Below are positions 23,435 through 31,829 of a DNA stretch of 64,000 nucleotides, piece by piece. The notes below the pieces were generated by a model. The model did not search any database, was not told where the DNA came from, and saw nothing but the letters and a program-made list of their open reading frames with translations. This DNA is from SIG672 sp045580325 (GTDB lineage Bacteria; Bacillota; Clostridia; Oscillospirales; CAG-272), in the NCBI GenBank assembly GCA_045580325.1, contig JAZNNR010000022.1, positions 68,185 to 132,184 on the forward strand, in the 5' to 3' direction. How positions within the stretch are numbered: position 1 is the first letter of the stretch; every line of letters starts with the position of its first letter. The translations under genes and the position numbers were made by a program.

Positions 23435-24094
23435 TTGAAAAAACATTTGGAAATTTTAAAAAAATGTCCGCTCTTTTATGATATAGAGGACGAAAATCTT
23501 ATAAAAATGCTCACCTGTCTTGGCACAAAGACCGATTTCTTTGATAAGAAATACACGGTTTTTGCCGAAGGAACACCCGCGAAATACATAGGGGTGGTCC
23601 TTTCGGGCTCGGTACAGGTGGTGCAGATCGACTATTACGGTAACAGAAGTATCTTAAGCGAGATAGGAGCTTCACAGGTTTTCGGCGAGGCGTTTGCCTG
23701 TGCAGAAACAGAGGTGCTTCCCGTAAGCGTAGTAGCAAATGAGCCGAGCGAGATAATGCTTATAGACTGCTCGCATATACTGCACACCTGCTCAAATAAC
23801 TGCGGCTTTCACCAACAGCTCATTTTTAATCTTATGAAGGATCTTGCCGAAAAAACTATCACATTCCATCAGAAAATGGAAATAACCTCGAGGCGCACAA
23901 CAAGGGAAAAGCTGATGGCTTATCTTATGATGCAGTCAAAGACAGCTCAAAGCGACCGCTTTGATATCCCCTTTGACAGACAGGAGCTTGCCGATTATCT
24001 CGACGTTGACCGAAGCGGACTGTCGGTCGAAATAAGCAAGCTTAAAAGCGAGGGAATAATAGAGAACTCGAAAAATCACTTCGTTCTCCTGTGA
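23435..24094 (+). CDS. Crp/Fnr-family transcriptional regulator
   Basis: 219 residues from TTG 23435, chosen because AAAAGGAG lies 6 bases upstream; an upstream ATG lacks a ribosome site and would code through the palindrome. About 1-130 is a cyclic-nucleotide-type beta-barrel (VFAEGTPAKYIGVVLSGSVQV). Cysteines at CAETE, CSHILHTCSNNC are candidate sensing residues but are not the Fnr [4Fe-4S] pattern. The C-terminal winged helix has RQELADYLDVDRSGLSVEISKL. Divergent from ldhA, it probably controls lactate fermentation and itself. The signal is unknown. Confidence 0.9.
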   Translation: MKKHLEILKKCPLFYDIEDENLIKMLTCLGTKTDFFDKKYTVFAEGTPAKYIGVVLSGSVQVVQIDYYGNRSILSEIGASQVFGEAFACAETEVLPVSVVANEPSEIMLIDCSHILHTCSNNCGFHQQLIFNLMKDLAEKTITFHQKMEITSRRTTREKLMAYLMMQSKTAQSDRFDIPFDRQELADYLDVDRSGLSVEISKLKSEGIIENSKNHFVLL

Positions 24095-24171
24095 TTTTTG
24101 TATATATAATATAGTAATCGAAAAAAGATAGGCGATATATTCACTGTGTTCACAAAATTGCAAAAAGATAC

Positions 24172-24200
24172 TTGATTTTTTGAGATTTTGGTAGTATAAT
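24172..24200 (+). promoter_or_regulatory. Sigma-A promoter for the ECF S-component gene
   Basis: TTGATT, 17-base spacer, TATAAT. It leaves an 80-base leader with a short possible GCG/CGC-type hairpin that I could not assign to a known riboswitch. Confidence 0.75.
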
Positions 24201-24286
24201 AACGAAATATATAAGGAATTTAAGTCAGTTAATATGAATCTATATGCGTTGTACCGCACATAGCGGACGACAGTAAGGAGGAATTT

Positions 24287-24874
24287 ATGAAAACAACAAA
24301 CAAAACAAATGAGCAGATCGAAAAGCTCGTACTTATCGCACTGCTCACAGCTATGGTAGCCGTTCTCTCTTATTTCGGAGGCTTTATCAAGATAGGCGGA
24401 CTTGCATCTATCTCGCTCACGCTGATACCTGTCGTAATAGGCGCTGCACTTTGCGGACCGCTCGCGGGTGCTTGGCTCGGCGGTGTGTCGGGAGCAATAT
24501 TTTTCGCGACTGCTGACGCGGCATTCTGGTTCGGACTCAGTATTCCCGGAACTGTTATAACAGTTATGGTAAAGGGAATTCTCGCAGGACTGTGTGCAGG
24601 GCTTGTCTATAAGCTTTTTGCAAAATACAACAAATATCTTGCAGTAACGGTAAGCGCAGTGGTTTGCCCAATAGTAAATACCGGAATATTCCTGCTCGGA
24701 AGTATGATATTCTTCGTTGATACGGTCAAAGCAGGCGCATCTGCGGAAGGAACTTCTGTTTTTGTATATCTTATAGTAGCTTTCGTAGGACTTAATTTTG
24801 TTTTCGAGCTTCTCGCAAACATTATATTCAGCCCGGTTATCTTAAAGGTGCTCAGCCTTAGAAAAAAAGCATAA
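24287..24874 (+). CDS. ECF transporter S component
   Basis: 195 residues with about six membrane segments. The N-terminal KLVLIALLTAMVAVLSYF and LTLIPVVIGAALCGPLAGAWLGGVSGAIFF are typical of ECF substrate-binding subunits, in which the first helix carries the alanine-rich contact with EcfT. No ATPase or EcfT gene is adjacent, so it probably shares an energising module encoded elsewhere (group II). The vitamin or other substrate cannot be told from sequence. Strong AAGGAGG ribosome site. Confidence 0.85.
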   Translation: MKTTNKTNEQIEKLVLIALLTAMVAVLSYFGGFIKIGGLASISLTLIPVVIGAALCGPLAGAWLGGVSGAIFFATADAAFWFGLSIPGTVITVMVKGILAGLCAGLVYKLFAKYNKYLAVTVSAVVCPIVNTGIFLLGSMIFFVDTVKAGASAEGTSVFVYLIVAFVGLNFVFELLANIIFSPVILKVLSLRKKA

Positions 24875-24892
24875 CTGAGCAAAATCCATATA

Positions 24893-24946
24893 AAAAAAAT
24901 ACACGACCTTAAGGCTTCGTAAGCTTTTCGGTCGTGTATTTTTTGT
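24893..24946. terminator. Bidirectional terminator
   Basis: AAAATACACGACC pairs with GGTCGTGTATTTT around a 20-base partly paired loop, flanked by A- and T-runs; separates the convergent ECF S and Gfo/Idh genes. Confidence 0.9.
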
Positions 24947-24956
24947 TTTTTAGATA

Positions 24957-25940
24957 TTAAACTTTTATTTTTTTCTTGCTTCCAGCTGATTTGTAAGCCG
25001 CAACCATGATCTCGGTAAGAGATACCGCTTCGTCGATACCGAACTTTTCATTAGGCTTATTCTTCACTATACTATCTACCCAGTAATCGAGAGCATCGGG
25101 ACAGGAGGTTGTAAACTCTCTTACAGTAACTTTTTTGTTGTCTGTTTCGGGGCAAGAATATGAGAGCTTACCGCTGCTGATTCGCAGATACCCTTTCGTT
25201 CCCGAAATTACTATTGTGTACGGATCGGCAACAGATACAGATCCTGTTTCAGCCACTCCGATAGCACCGTTTTTGTACTGAAGAAGAGAAACTGCGTTGT
25301 CCTCAACGGGATGGTCTGTAACGCTTGTGAAAATAGAGCAAACGTATTTAGGCATTCCGAGGAACCAGTTAATGAGGTACATCGGATGCGCACCCGAGTC
25401 GATCATAGCACCGCCGCCGCACTGAGTCTTGTCATAGAAATGTGCGGGAAGCCAGTTGCTTATACTGCCCGAATGAACGTTGCGTACTCTCATATAAGTG
25501 ATCGTGCCGAGCTTTTTGTCATCAACGATCTCTTTTGCAAGAAGTATAGCCTTGTCTGTCTTGTGAGGGAAGGAGATGGTAAAGTGAACCTTGTTCTTCT
25601 TTACGGCACGGCGTATCGCTTTAGCGTCCTTCACAGTCAAAGCGAGGACCTTTTCGGTGAAAATATGTTTTTTTGCATTTGCCGCAGCTATCATAAGCTC
25701 GGCGTGCATCGACGTGGGAGCGCAGATAGCAACAGCGTCTATTTCAGTGTTTGCGAGGAGCTCTTCGTAGGATTCATAGAATTTGCATTTTAAATCATTT
25801 GCCCATTCTATTCCGCGCGAAGGCATCTCGTCCCAAACGGCTACGATCTCACAATTTGGATTAGCTGCAAGATAATTTGCGTATCCTTTTGCGTGAATGT
25901 GCCAGCCGCTTATCATAGCAATTCTTACTTTTTCAGACAT
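24957..25940 (-). CDS. Gfo/Idh/MocA-family oxidoreductase
   Basis: 327 residues. The N-terminal Rossmann part has an unusual nucleotide loop, ISGWHIHAKGYANYL, in place of GxGxxG, then CAPTSMHAELM and EKV (usually EKP) with the substrate-side lysine at about 96. The C-terminal part has GGGAMIDSGAHPMYLINW, typical of the family. Members oxidise or reduce sugars and inositols with NAD(P). It lies downstream of a GH2 glycosidase on the same strand, so a sugar derivative is a likely substrate. The odd N-terminal loop may mean altered cofactor binding. Confidence 0.87.
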   Translation of the reverse strand: MSEKVRIAMISGWHIHAKGYANYLAANPNCEIVAVWDEMPSRGIEWANDLKCKFYESYEELLANTEIDAVAICAPTSMHAELMIAAANAKKHIFTEKVLALTVKDAKAIRRAVKKNKVHFTISFPHKTDKAILLAKEIVDDKKLGTITYMRVRNVHSGSISNWLPAHFYDKTQCGGGAMIDSGAHPMYLINWFLGMPKYVCSIFTSVTDHPVEDNAVSLLQYKNGAIGVAETGSVSVADPYTIVISGTKGYLRISSGKLSYSCPETDNKKVTVREFTTSCPDALDYWVDSIVKNKPNEKFGIDEAVSLTEIMVAAYKSAGSKKKIKV

Positions 25941-25993
25941 AAAATGTTATCCTTCCTTGTGGTTTGGTTTTCAGTAAAGTTTTTGAGGGTCTT

Positions 25994-26030
25994 AGGAAAC
26001 TTTTTTCAAAAAGTTCCCTAAAAGTTTCCT
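25994..26030. repeat. Palindromic intergenic element with AGGAAACTTTT arms
   Basis: AGGAAACTTTT pairs with AAAAGTTTCCT; inside it AAAAAGTTCC offers a second, nearly equal right arm. It looks like a mobile-type palindromic repeat unit or a terminator of the GH2 gene that decayed and duplicated. It sits between two co-oriented genes. Confidence 0.6.
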
Positions 26031-26037
26031 GAATAAA

Positions 26038-27810
26038 TTATTTTCTTCTGAAATTGATGTCGCGAACGCGGTCGATGCTCATCTTGGGTTTTCTGTCCAT
26101 ATCGAGAAGGCCGTTAACCTCCTGGAATACGTCAGTAAGCTGTGTATAGCAGTAGCCGCGGAAGTAATCGCAGTTCTTGAAGCCCATAGTGATGTCCTCG
26201 AAGCGTTCAAAGAACTTTTCCTCATCGGATACAGCACCGCAGTAACCCCAGTTGGAGCCGTGCTCGTCCTTGGCGAATGCAATTCCGCCGTACTCGGTTA
26301 CAAGCATAGGCTTGCCCGCGAGGTCATAGCCGTCGCATACGATAGTTCTGTACTTATTGGGCGCACCTGTGAGTATTCCTTCGGTCGACTTGTATTCGTC
26401 GGTAAGATCATTTGTATAGGGAGCGTAGTCGTGAACAGAAACGATGTCTGTCTGAGTCTGTTCCCAACCGTCGTTTGTAGAAACTATTCTCGTGTCGTCG
26501 AGAGAGTGGATCATATAATAAAGCGCGTCTGTGAACTGCTGCTGCTCGCGGTTTGTCTTAACTCTGTAAATACCCCAGGACTCGTTCATAGGAACCCATG
26601 TGATGATACAGGGGTGGTTGTAGTCGCGCTTAATTGCCTCCTGCATATCTCTGAAGCAGTTACGCTTCATTGTATCGGAGAAGAAATAGGGGCTAGGAAG
26701 CTCTTCCCAAACGAGAAGACCGAGAACGTCTGCCCAGTAGAGATAACGGGGATCTTCAAACTTCTGATGCTTTCTTGCACCGTTGTAGCCGAGCTGAAGT
26801 GTAAGCTCGATGTCTTTCTTGAGAGCTTCGTCGGAAGGAGCGGTAAGGAAGCCGTCGCGCCAATAACCCTGATCGAGAATAAGACGCTGATAGAGATCGT
26901 TGCTGTTAAGATAGATCTTTCCGCCCTCGCACTGGATCTTTCTCATACCGAAGTAAGAGGAAAGTGTGTCGATAGCAGTGCCGTTTTCGCAAAGTGTGAG
27001 CTTAATGTCGTAAAGATTAGGATTGTAGGGCTCCCAAAGGTAGAAGCCTTCAAGCTCGATTTGGTTGTGAGGGAAGTATATGACAGTGTCAACACGTCTT
27101 CTTGTTACGTTAAGAGTAAGAGCCGTAACAAAATTGCCCTTAAAGGAAACTTCAACTGCGAGAGTTCCGTTTTCGGGAACCTCGGTGAGGAGAGTTTCGA
27201 GCTTTAAGCATCCGTGATCAACGTCGGGAGTAATGCGGATATCGTCAATATACTTCATACCGACAGCTTCGAGCCATACGCTCTGCCAGATACCTGTCAT
27301 AGGAGCATACCAGCATCCAAAGCTTTCGGGTCTGAAGCTCTGTTTACCGCGAGGATACTCAACCTCAAGTCTGTCCTCGCAAAGAACTGTAAGATCGTAT
27401 GTAGCGTTTCTGTCAACAACGTCGTAGGTGATGTCGAACGAGAAGGGAGTATATCCGCCCTCGTGTTCGCCTATGAATTTACCGTTGATCCAAACCTTCG
27501 TCTTGTAGTCAACTGCGCCGAAGTGAAGAATAACGCGCTGACCTTCAAAAGATGCGGGAACGGTAAAGGTACGGTGATACCATACGAAATCGCTGTGGCG
27601 GAGATCGTTAATACCCGAAAGCTCGCACTGATATACGAAAGGAACTGTAATTTCTGTGTCGAGCGATTTTTTGTTCATCCAATTTTCGGAAATACCTTTT
27701 CCGGACTCGTCAAACGCAAAATCCCACTGACCGTTGAGGCAGAGCCAATTTTCTCTTACACGGTCGGGACGGGGATATTCACTGCGCGGAATAATTTTTT
27801 CTGTGTTCAT
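26038..27810 (-). CDS. Glycoside hydrolase family 2 (beta-galactosidase/glucuronidase-like)
   Basis: 590 residues from ATG 27810 with GGAGG upstream; a TTG further up lies in the ribosome site. Order: sugar-binding jelly roll (about 1-185, with FGAVDYKTKVWING and GGYTPFSFDIT), immunoglobulin-like domain (about 185-290), TIM barrel with acid/base E410 in VPMNESWG and nucleophile E506 in VTEYGG. It has no signal peptide, so it acts on small imported glycosides. GH2 short forms lacking the extra C-terminal domains are common in gut Clostridia. Substrate not determinable. Confidence 0.92.
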   Translation of the reverse strand: MNTEKIIPRSEYPRPDRVRENWLCLNGQWDFAFDESGKGISENWMNKKSLDTEITVPFVYQCELSGINDLRHSDFVWYHRTFTVPASFEGQRVILHFGAVDYKTKVWINGKFIGEHEGGYTPFSFDITYDVVDRNATYDLTVLCEDRLEVEYPRGKQSFRPESFGCWYAPMTGIWQSVWLEAVGMKYIDDIRITPDVDHGCLKLETLLTEVPENGTLAVEVSFKGNFVTALTLNVTRRRVDTVIYFPHNQIELEGFYLWEPYNPNLYDIKLTLCENGTAIDTLSSYFGMRKIQCEGGKIYLNSNDLYQRLILDQGYWRDGFLTAPSDEALKKDIELTLQLGYNGARKHQKFEDPRYLYWADVLGLLVWEELPSPYFFSDTMKRNCFRDMQEAIKRDYNHPCIITWVPMNESWGIYRVKTNREQQQFTDALYYMIHSLDDTRIVSTNDGWEQTQTDIVSVHDYAPYTNDLTDEYKSTEGILTGAPNKYRTIVCDGYDLAGKPMLVTEYGGIAFAKDEHGSNWGYCGAVSDEEKFFERFEDITMGFKNCDYFRGYCYTQLTDVFQEVNGLLDMDRKPKMSIDRVRDINFRRK

Positions 27811-27846
27811 GTGGGAATATACCTCCAAACAAAATATAACAACTTA

Positions 27847-27875
27847 ATGTTACCATAAATCATGAAATTTGTCAA
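27847..27875 (-). promoter_or_regulatory. Sigma-A promoter for the GH2 gene
   Basis: TTGACA and TAACAT with a 17-base spacer on the - strand, 37 bases before the GH2 start codon. Confidence 0.68.
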
Positions 27876-27945
27876 TATCTACACAGCTAAAAAGCAAAAA
27901 AGAACACTCTTTATCTAAAATATCAAAAAATATAGTGAAAAAGGA

Positions 27946-27973
27946 AAAACAGCCTCGGAAAAGAGGCTGTTTT
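27946..27973 (-). terminator. Terminator after the zinc-ribbon-like protein gene
   Basis: AAAACAGCCTC and GAGGCTGTTTT, 11-bp perfect stem with a 6-base loop. Confidence 0.88.
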
Positions 27974-27978
27974 AAAGA

Positions 27979-28449
27979 TTATTTTTTGGATTTTTTAGCT
28001 TTTCTGCGAGAGAAGATGATCGAGGAGATCACAGCGGCAATTATAACCGCGTACATAAGACCGGAGAGGATATAAAACATCGGACCGTAGTTTACCTGTG
28101 AAAATGAGCAAATAGTACACTTATGTGTTTCTTTTATGATGATAAACCAGTCGCGAAACTCCTTGTTCCAGACGTGTTCCTCTGTATCTTTTTTATGCCC
28201 ACACTCAGGACATTCAAGCCAGTGTCCCGTATTGTCTTTTTTCCAAGGCTCAGTATCTTGTTTGTAGCCGCACTTTGCACATTCAAACCAAAGCTCCTCG
28301 CCGTTGTTCTTCGGAGGCTCCGAGATTTCCCAGTAGGAATAATCTTCATATCCGACTATATCTTCGTTGGCGTGCGATGGTATCACTAAAGTAAAAATCA
28401 TTGTAAAAACAGCGATAACGGCAAGCGCAAGAGAAAGCTTTTTTCTCAT
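27979..28449 (-). CDS. Secreted, membrane-anchored zinc-ribbon-like protein
   Basis: 156 residues. Signal peptide (1-27, cut near SHA-NED), then three CxxC knuckles: CAKC at about 57, CPEC at about 79 and CTIC at about 111. A C-terminal membrane helix (about 125-147) is followed by RRKAKKSKK, which stays in the cytoplasm. The cysteines would sit outside the membrane, an unusual place for reduced zinc knuckles. The DTEPWKKDNTGHWLECPECGHK pattern occurs in Clostridia surface proteins of unknown role. I do not recognise a function. Confidence 0.75.
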   Translation of the reverse strand: MRKKLSLALAVIAVFTMIFTLVIPSHANEDIVGYEDYSYWEISEPPKNNGEELWFECAKCGYKQDTEPWKKDNTGHWLECPECGHKKDTEEHVWNKEFRDWFIIIKETHKCTICSFSQVNYGPMFYILSGLMYAVIIAAVISSIIFSRRKAKKSKK

Positions 28450-28476
28450 AATATCTGTACTCCTGAAGTGTTATAG

Positions 28477-29034
28477 TTATATCGCGTCGCCGTTTGAATC
28501 AAACAGAGGAAGCTTTTCAAGATAGATTATGTCATCGCGGTCAGCGGCTTCGCCTTCTGCAAGAATAGCCATACGGCCCACAATTTCCGCACCCGTTGCG
28601 TTTACAAGAGCCTCGAGCGATTTGAGCGATTCGCCTGTCGAGATAACGTCGTCAACGATAAGAACACGCTTGCCGCGCATCATTTTAGCGTCCGCACCGT
28701 CGATGTAGAGGTGCTGTGTGCGTGCTGTTGTTATAGAATTTACCTCAACGTCAAGAATATCGCTCATATAGAGCTTGGTCGATTTTCTTGCAACAACGTA
28801 CTTTGCGTCCTTGTGCTGACGTGCCATTTCGTGAGCAAGGGGAATACCCTTGGACTCTGCGGAAAGGATATAATCATATTCGGGAGCTTTTTCAAGAAGT
28901 GCTCCTGCAGCTTTTTCGGTAAGCTCGGGGTCGCCGATGATGACGAACGCACCAATATAAAGCTTTTCGTTAAGAGGGCAGAGTTTCAGCTCTCTTTTAA
29001 CACCTGCGATGGTAATGGGATAAAATTCTTTCAT
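28477..29034 (-). CDS. Purine phosphoribosyltransferase-family protein
   Basis: 185 residues. The PRPP loop VLIVDDVISTGES is at 124-136, preceded by YILSAESKGIPLAHEMA and VVARKSTKLY, which match adenine and xanthine phosphoribosyltransferases. The enzyme would join a purine base to PRPP in salvage. Adenine- and xanthine-type members are hard to separate without alignment. AAGGAG ribosome site. Confidence 0.88.
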   Translation of the reverse strand: MKEFYPITIAGVKRELKLCPLNEKLYIGAFVIIGDPELTEKAAGALLEKAPEYDYILSAESKGIPLAHEMARQHKDAKYVVARKSTKLYMSDILDVEVNSITTARTQHLYIDGADAKMMRGKRVLIVDDVISTGESLKSLEALVNATGAEIVGRMAILAEGEAADRDDIIYLEKLPLFDSNGDAI

Positions 29035-29203
29035 TGTATTTTCTCCTTGCTACAATTTTGTAGATATATTAAATTATATCACCTGAAGTAAAAAAAGTCA
29101 ACAGAAAAAAGAGAAGAGAAAATAAAATTCCAAAAATTATGACTGTTTGAAAAAATACACAAAAAAATATTTCAAAAAACGCTCTACTTTGTGTAAAAGG
29201 GTA

Positions 29204-29232
29204 TTGACAAATCGAAAACGTTGTGGTATTAT
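29204..29232 (+). promoter_or_regulatory. Promoter of the tRNA pair
   Basis: TTGACA, 17 bases, TATTAT (a TATAAT overlaps at 20 bases). It lies 18 bases before tRNA-Gly. Confidence 0.75.
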
Positions 29233-29250
29233 AATGGAGCAGTTCGAAAT

Positions 29251-29321
29251 GCGGGTGTAGCTCAGTGGTAGAGCTCCAGCCTTCCAAGCTGGCTATGTGG
29301 GTTCGATTCCCATCACCCGCT
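29251..29321 (+). tRNA. tRNA-Gly (TCC)
   Basis: Acceptor GCGGGTG pairs with CACCCGC; anticodon loop CTTCCAA inside CCAGC/GCTGG stem gives TCC; T-arm GTGGG-TTCGATT-CCCAT. CCA is not encoded. Confidence 0.97.
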
Positions 29322-29333
29322 TAATAAAAGATG

Positions 29334-29361
29334 AGCCGCACTCTTGTGCGGCTAAAATTTT
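29334..29361 (+). terminator. Hairpin between the two tRNAs
   Basis: AGCCGCAC and GTGCGGCT with a TCTT loop, followed by AAAATTTT. It may partly terminate, or may be a processing site, since tRNA-Arg has no promoter of its own. Confidence 0.6.
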
Positions 29362-29367
29362 GAATAT

Positions 29368-29441
29368 GTACCCTTAGCTCAGCCGGATAGAGCAACTGCC
29401 TTCTAAGCAGTAGGTCGAGGGTTCGAATCCCCCAGGGTACG
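29368..29441 (+). tRNA. tRNA-Arg (TCT)
   Basis: Acceptor GTACCCT pairs with AGGGTAC; anticodon stem CTGC/GCAG with loop holding TCT; T-arm GAGGG-TTCGAAT-CCCCC. Confidence 0.97.
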
Positions 29442-29442
29442 T

Positions 29443-29479
29443 AAAAAATTCGACAAGTTTCGACTTGTCGAATTTTTTT
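29443..29479. terminator. Strong terminator after tRNA-Arg
   Basis: 16-bp perfect stem AAAAAATTCGACAAGT with TTCG tetraloop; A- and T-runs let it work on both strands, also ending the ECF operon from the right. Confidence 0.92.
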
Positions 29480-29517
29480 ATCCATTGCGAAAGCATTAGG
29501 ATTTTACCGTTCACTCT

Positions 29518-30201
29518 TCACACCCCATACTTCACCTTTATCCTCTCAAGCTTTTCGCCAAAGGGCTTTGAAAGTATCAAAAGGAAGATGAAATTCGATA
29601 CGCAGTATAAAACCGTGTGAGGAATAGCGGTAATAAATGATGCGGCAAAGAGGGAAATATTTATAGTATTGCTGTAAGAAAGTATGAACCAGACGTCCAT
29701 GACAACAGAGAATATTATTCCCGAAACTACGCCGAAAATAAGGAGTAATATCTTGTTTGCTTTGAGAGGCTTTGCGAGAGATCCTGCAACAAGTCCGAGC
29801 AGTCCCCACGCAAGCATCTGAAAAGGAGTCCAAGGTCCTTGTCCGAAATAAAAATTCGATAAAAGCGCGGAGAGTGAGCCCACCATAAACGCCGACTCAC
29901 CGCCGAGATACATAGCCGAAATTATCGTAAGCGCGGTAACAGGCTTGAAAAATGGGATGAAGCGCCCGACAATAGAGAGTGCTATCATTATAGACACGAT
30001 TATGAGCCTGCGCGTACCCGTTTTTTTCTTTTCAAAGCCTGTGATAAACAGGCAAACTGTAAGAAGCGCGATAAAAAATGAGATAAAAATGTACTTTTTG
30101 TTGTCAAAGAGAAAGATCCCGAGTAAGATCACACATGGAATGAGTACAAACGGAATAATAAATCTAAGTAGCTTTCGCAGTGCTTCGTTTTTTATTATCA
30201 T
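29518..30201 (-). CDS. ECF transporter S component, probably for cobalamin
   Basis: 227 residues from ATG 30201, which overlaps the stop of the fused ATPase gene by four bases (ATGA); a longer frame lacks support. About six membrane helices; the first 60 residues form two extra helices and precede the usual S-fold (RRLIIVSIMIALSIVGRFIPFF, PVTALTIISAMYLGGESAFMVGSLSALLSNFYFGQGPWTPFQM). The WTPFQM block is typical of this subfamily. Cobalamin is inferred from the riboswitch and the DUF4430 gene of the same operon. Confidence 0.85.
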   Translation of the reverse strand: MIIKNEALRKLLRFIIPFVLIPCVILLGIFLFDNKKYIFISFFIALLTVCLFITGFEKKKTGTRRLIIVSIMIALSIVGRFIPFFKPVTALTIISAMYLGGESAFMVGSLSALLSNFYFGQGPWTPFQMLAWGLLGLVAGSLAKPLKANKILLLIFGVVSGIIFSVVMDVWFILSYSNTINISLFAASFITAIPHTVLYCVSNFIFLLILSKPFGEKLERIKVKYGV

Positions 30202-31829
30202 AGCGCGCTCTCCTCGGATTTCTTTTCGTTCAGAGTACAAAGCTCTGCAATATCCTCGACAGTTACGGCAGATTCAAAATACCCCTTGCTCATTCGCGAG
30301 GCTGCGGTGGTGTAAAATTTGTTTTCCGAGAAGAACTCTCTCGGCGTTCCGACAGACACTATATCACCTCTGAAAAAGAGGGCACAGCGGTCTGCACACA
30401 GAGCGGCAAACTCGACGTCGTGCGTTACGATCAGAACACTTATTCCTTTCGCTTTAAGACCTTTTATTACCGCAGTTAAAGCCTGTTTTTTGTGCGCGTC
30501 AAGGCCCTTTGTAGGCTCGTCCATAAGAATAATACGGGGACTCGCCGCTAGCACCTTTGCAAGAGCCACAAGCTGCTGCTCACCGCCCGAAATGTCGTAA
30601 GGATGCTTGTCGAGAATGTGCGAGAGGTCGAAGGGAAGAGCAGAAATATCGGCTTTGGAGTCCTCAAGCTCCTCGCGCACAGTATTTCGCAGAAACACGC
30701 TCTGAACGTCCTGCGGGAGAAGAGTCAGACAGTTTTGGTAAAGACTTTGACCGCGATAGTCCTTTAACTTTTTGCCAAAGACCTTTATTTCGCCGCTGTA
30801 GATCTTACGAAGACCCGAGGCACACGAAAGCGCGGTCGTTTTTCCCGAGCCGTTTCCGCCGAGAATGCAGAATATCTCGTTTTCATAGACGGTAAAGGTC
30901 AGCCCCTTCAGAATGTCGGGGAGATCTCTCCCATAGCGGAAATAGACGTTTTTAAATTCAAGCGCCTTTTTACCGCTGTGCGAGTACTTCTTTTCGGGGA
31001 GTGCGCGCACGCTGTTTTTATAAGTGCCTTCGATAAATGCCCTGCCTTCCTTTACAGTAAGGGGACAAGCACCCCTTTGACCGAGCATATGATAAAGTCT
31101 GACGGCGGTCGGCATAGACAAAACGAGTCTGCTATCTTTATCAAGATTTGCCGTAACCTCGGCAGGATCTCCGTTTTCTATAAGAGTGCCGTTTTCCATA
31201 ATCATAAGCCTGTCGCACATCGGGATAAGCTCTTCAAGACGGTGCTCGGCAATTATGACTGTGAGAGAAAAATCGCGGCTGAGCTTTTTGAGCGTTGCGA
31301 GAAAATCAGAGGTCGCGATCGGGTCGAGCTGTGAGGTAGGCTCGTCGAGAATGAGAATATCGGGGTCGCTTATCATCACCGAAGCAAGATTTAAAAGCTG
31401 CTTCTGACCGCCCGAAAGGGTAGAAACGTCGCGGTCATACCAGTCCTCAATGCCGAAATAGGATGCCATTTCGGCAACACGGCGTGCGATCACGTTTTGC
31501 TCAAGTCCAAAGCTTTCAAGAGAGAATGCAAGCTCGGAATATACCTTGTCGGTAACTATCTGCTCATCGGGATACTGCGTTACAAATCCGATGCGCCTTG
31601 ACTCTGCCTCTGTTATAGGAGTGTTTTCAAGCAGAATTTCGCCGCTTTCCTCGCCATTTGGGGTCAACTCGCGCTTTAAAAGGCGGAGAAAGGTTGATTT
31701 ACCGCTTCCCGTTGCACCGCAAAGCACGGTAAAATCACCCGAATTTATGGTGCAGGAGAGATTTGCGACAGCGCTTTTTTTGCAGTTTGGATATGTGAAA
31801 GTCAGATTTTTGACTGTAAGTAGCTCCAT
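30198..31829 (-). CDS. Fused double ATPase of an ECF transporter (EcfA-EcfA)
   Basis: 543 residues with two full ABC domains. The first has Walker A GATGSGKST at 38-46, LSGGQKQ and ILDEPTSQLD; the second has GGNGSGKTT, ISGGEQQ and LMDEPTKGLD. Both have the ECF-type Q-loop. Two ATPases in one chain replace the usual EcfA1-EcfA2 pair. The start lies 28 bases inside the EcfT gene, showing tight coupling. It powers the EcfT-S component complex in the membrane. Confidence 0.94.
   Translation of the reverse strand: MELLTVKNLTFTYPNCKKSAVANLSCTINSGDFTVLCGATGSGKSTFLRLLKRELTPNGEESGEILLENTPITEAESRRIGFVTQYPDEQIVTDKVYSELAFSLESFGLEQNVIARRVAEMASYFGIEDWYDRDVSTLSGGQKQLLNLASVMISDPDILILDEPTSQLDPIATSDFLATLKKLSRDFSLTVIIAEHRLEELIPMCDRLMIMENGTLIENGDPAEVTANLDKDSRLVLSMPTAVRLYHMLGQRGACPLTVKEGRAFIEGTYKNSVRALPEKKYSHSGKKALEFKNVYFRYGRDLPDILKGLTFTVYENEIFCILGGNGSGKTTALSCASGLRKIYSGEIKVFGKKLKDYRGQSLYQNCLTLLPQDVQSVFLRNTVREELEDSKADISALPFDLSHILDKHPYDISGGEQQLVALAKVLAASPRIILMDEPTKGLDAHKKQALTAVIKGLKAKGISVLIVTHDVEFAALCADRCALFFRGDIVSVGTPREFFSENKFYTTAASRMSKGYFESAVTVEDIAELCTLNEKKSEESAL

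Noticed and set aside
24207..24286. Riboswitch in the leader of the ECF S-component gene
   Set aside because: The 80-base leader has a weak GC hairpin only and none of the conserved cores I know.
26260..27207. + strand frame of 315 codons opposite the GH2 gene
   Set aside because: GH2 catalytic and domain motifs on the - strand are clear; this frame is a shadow.
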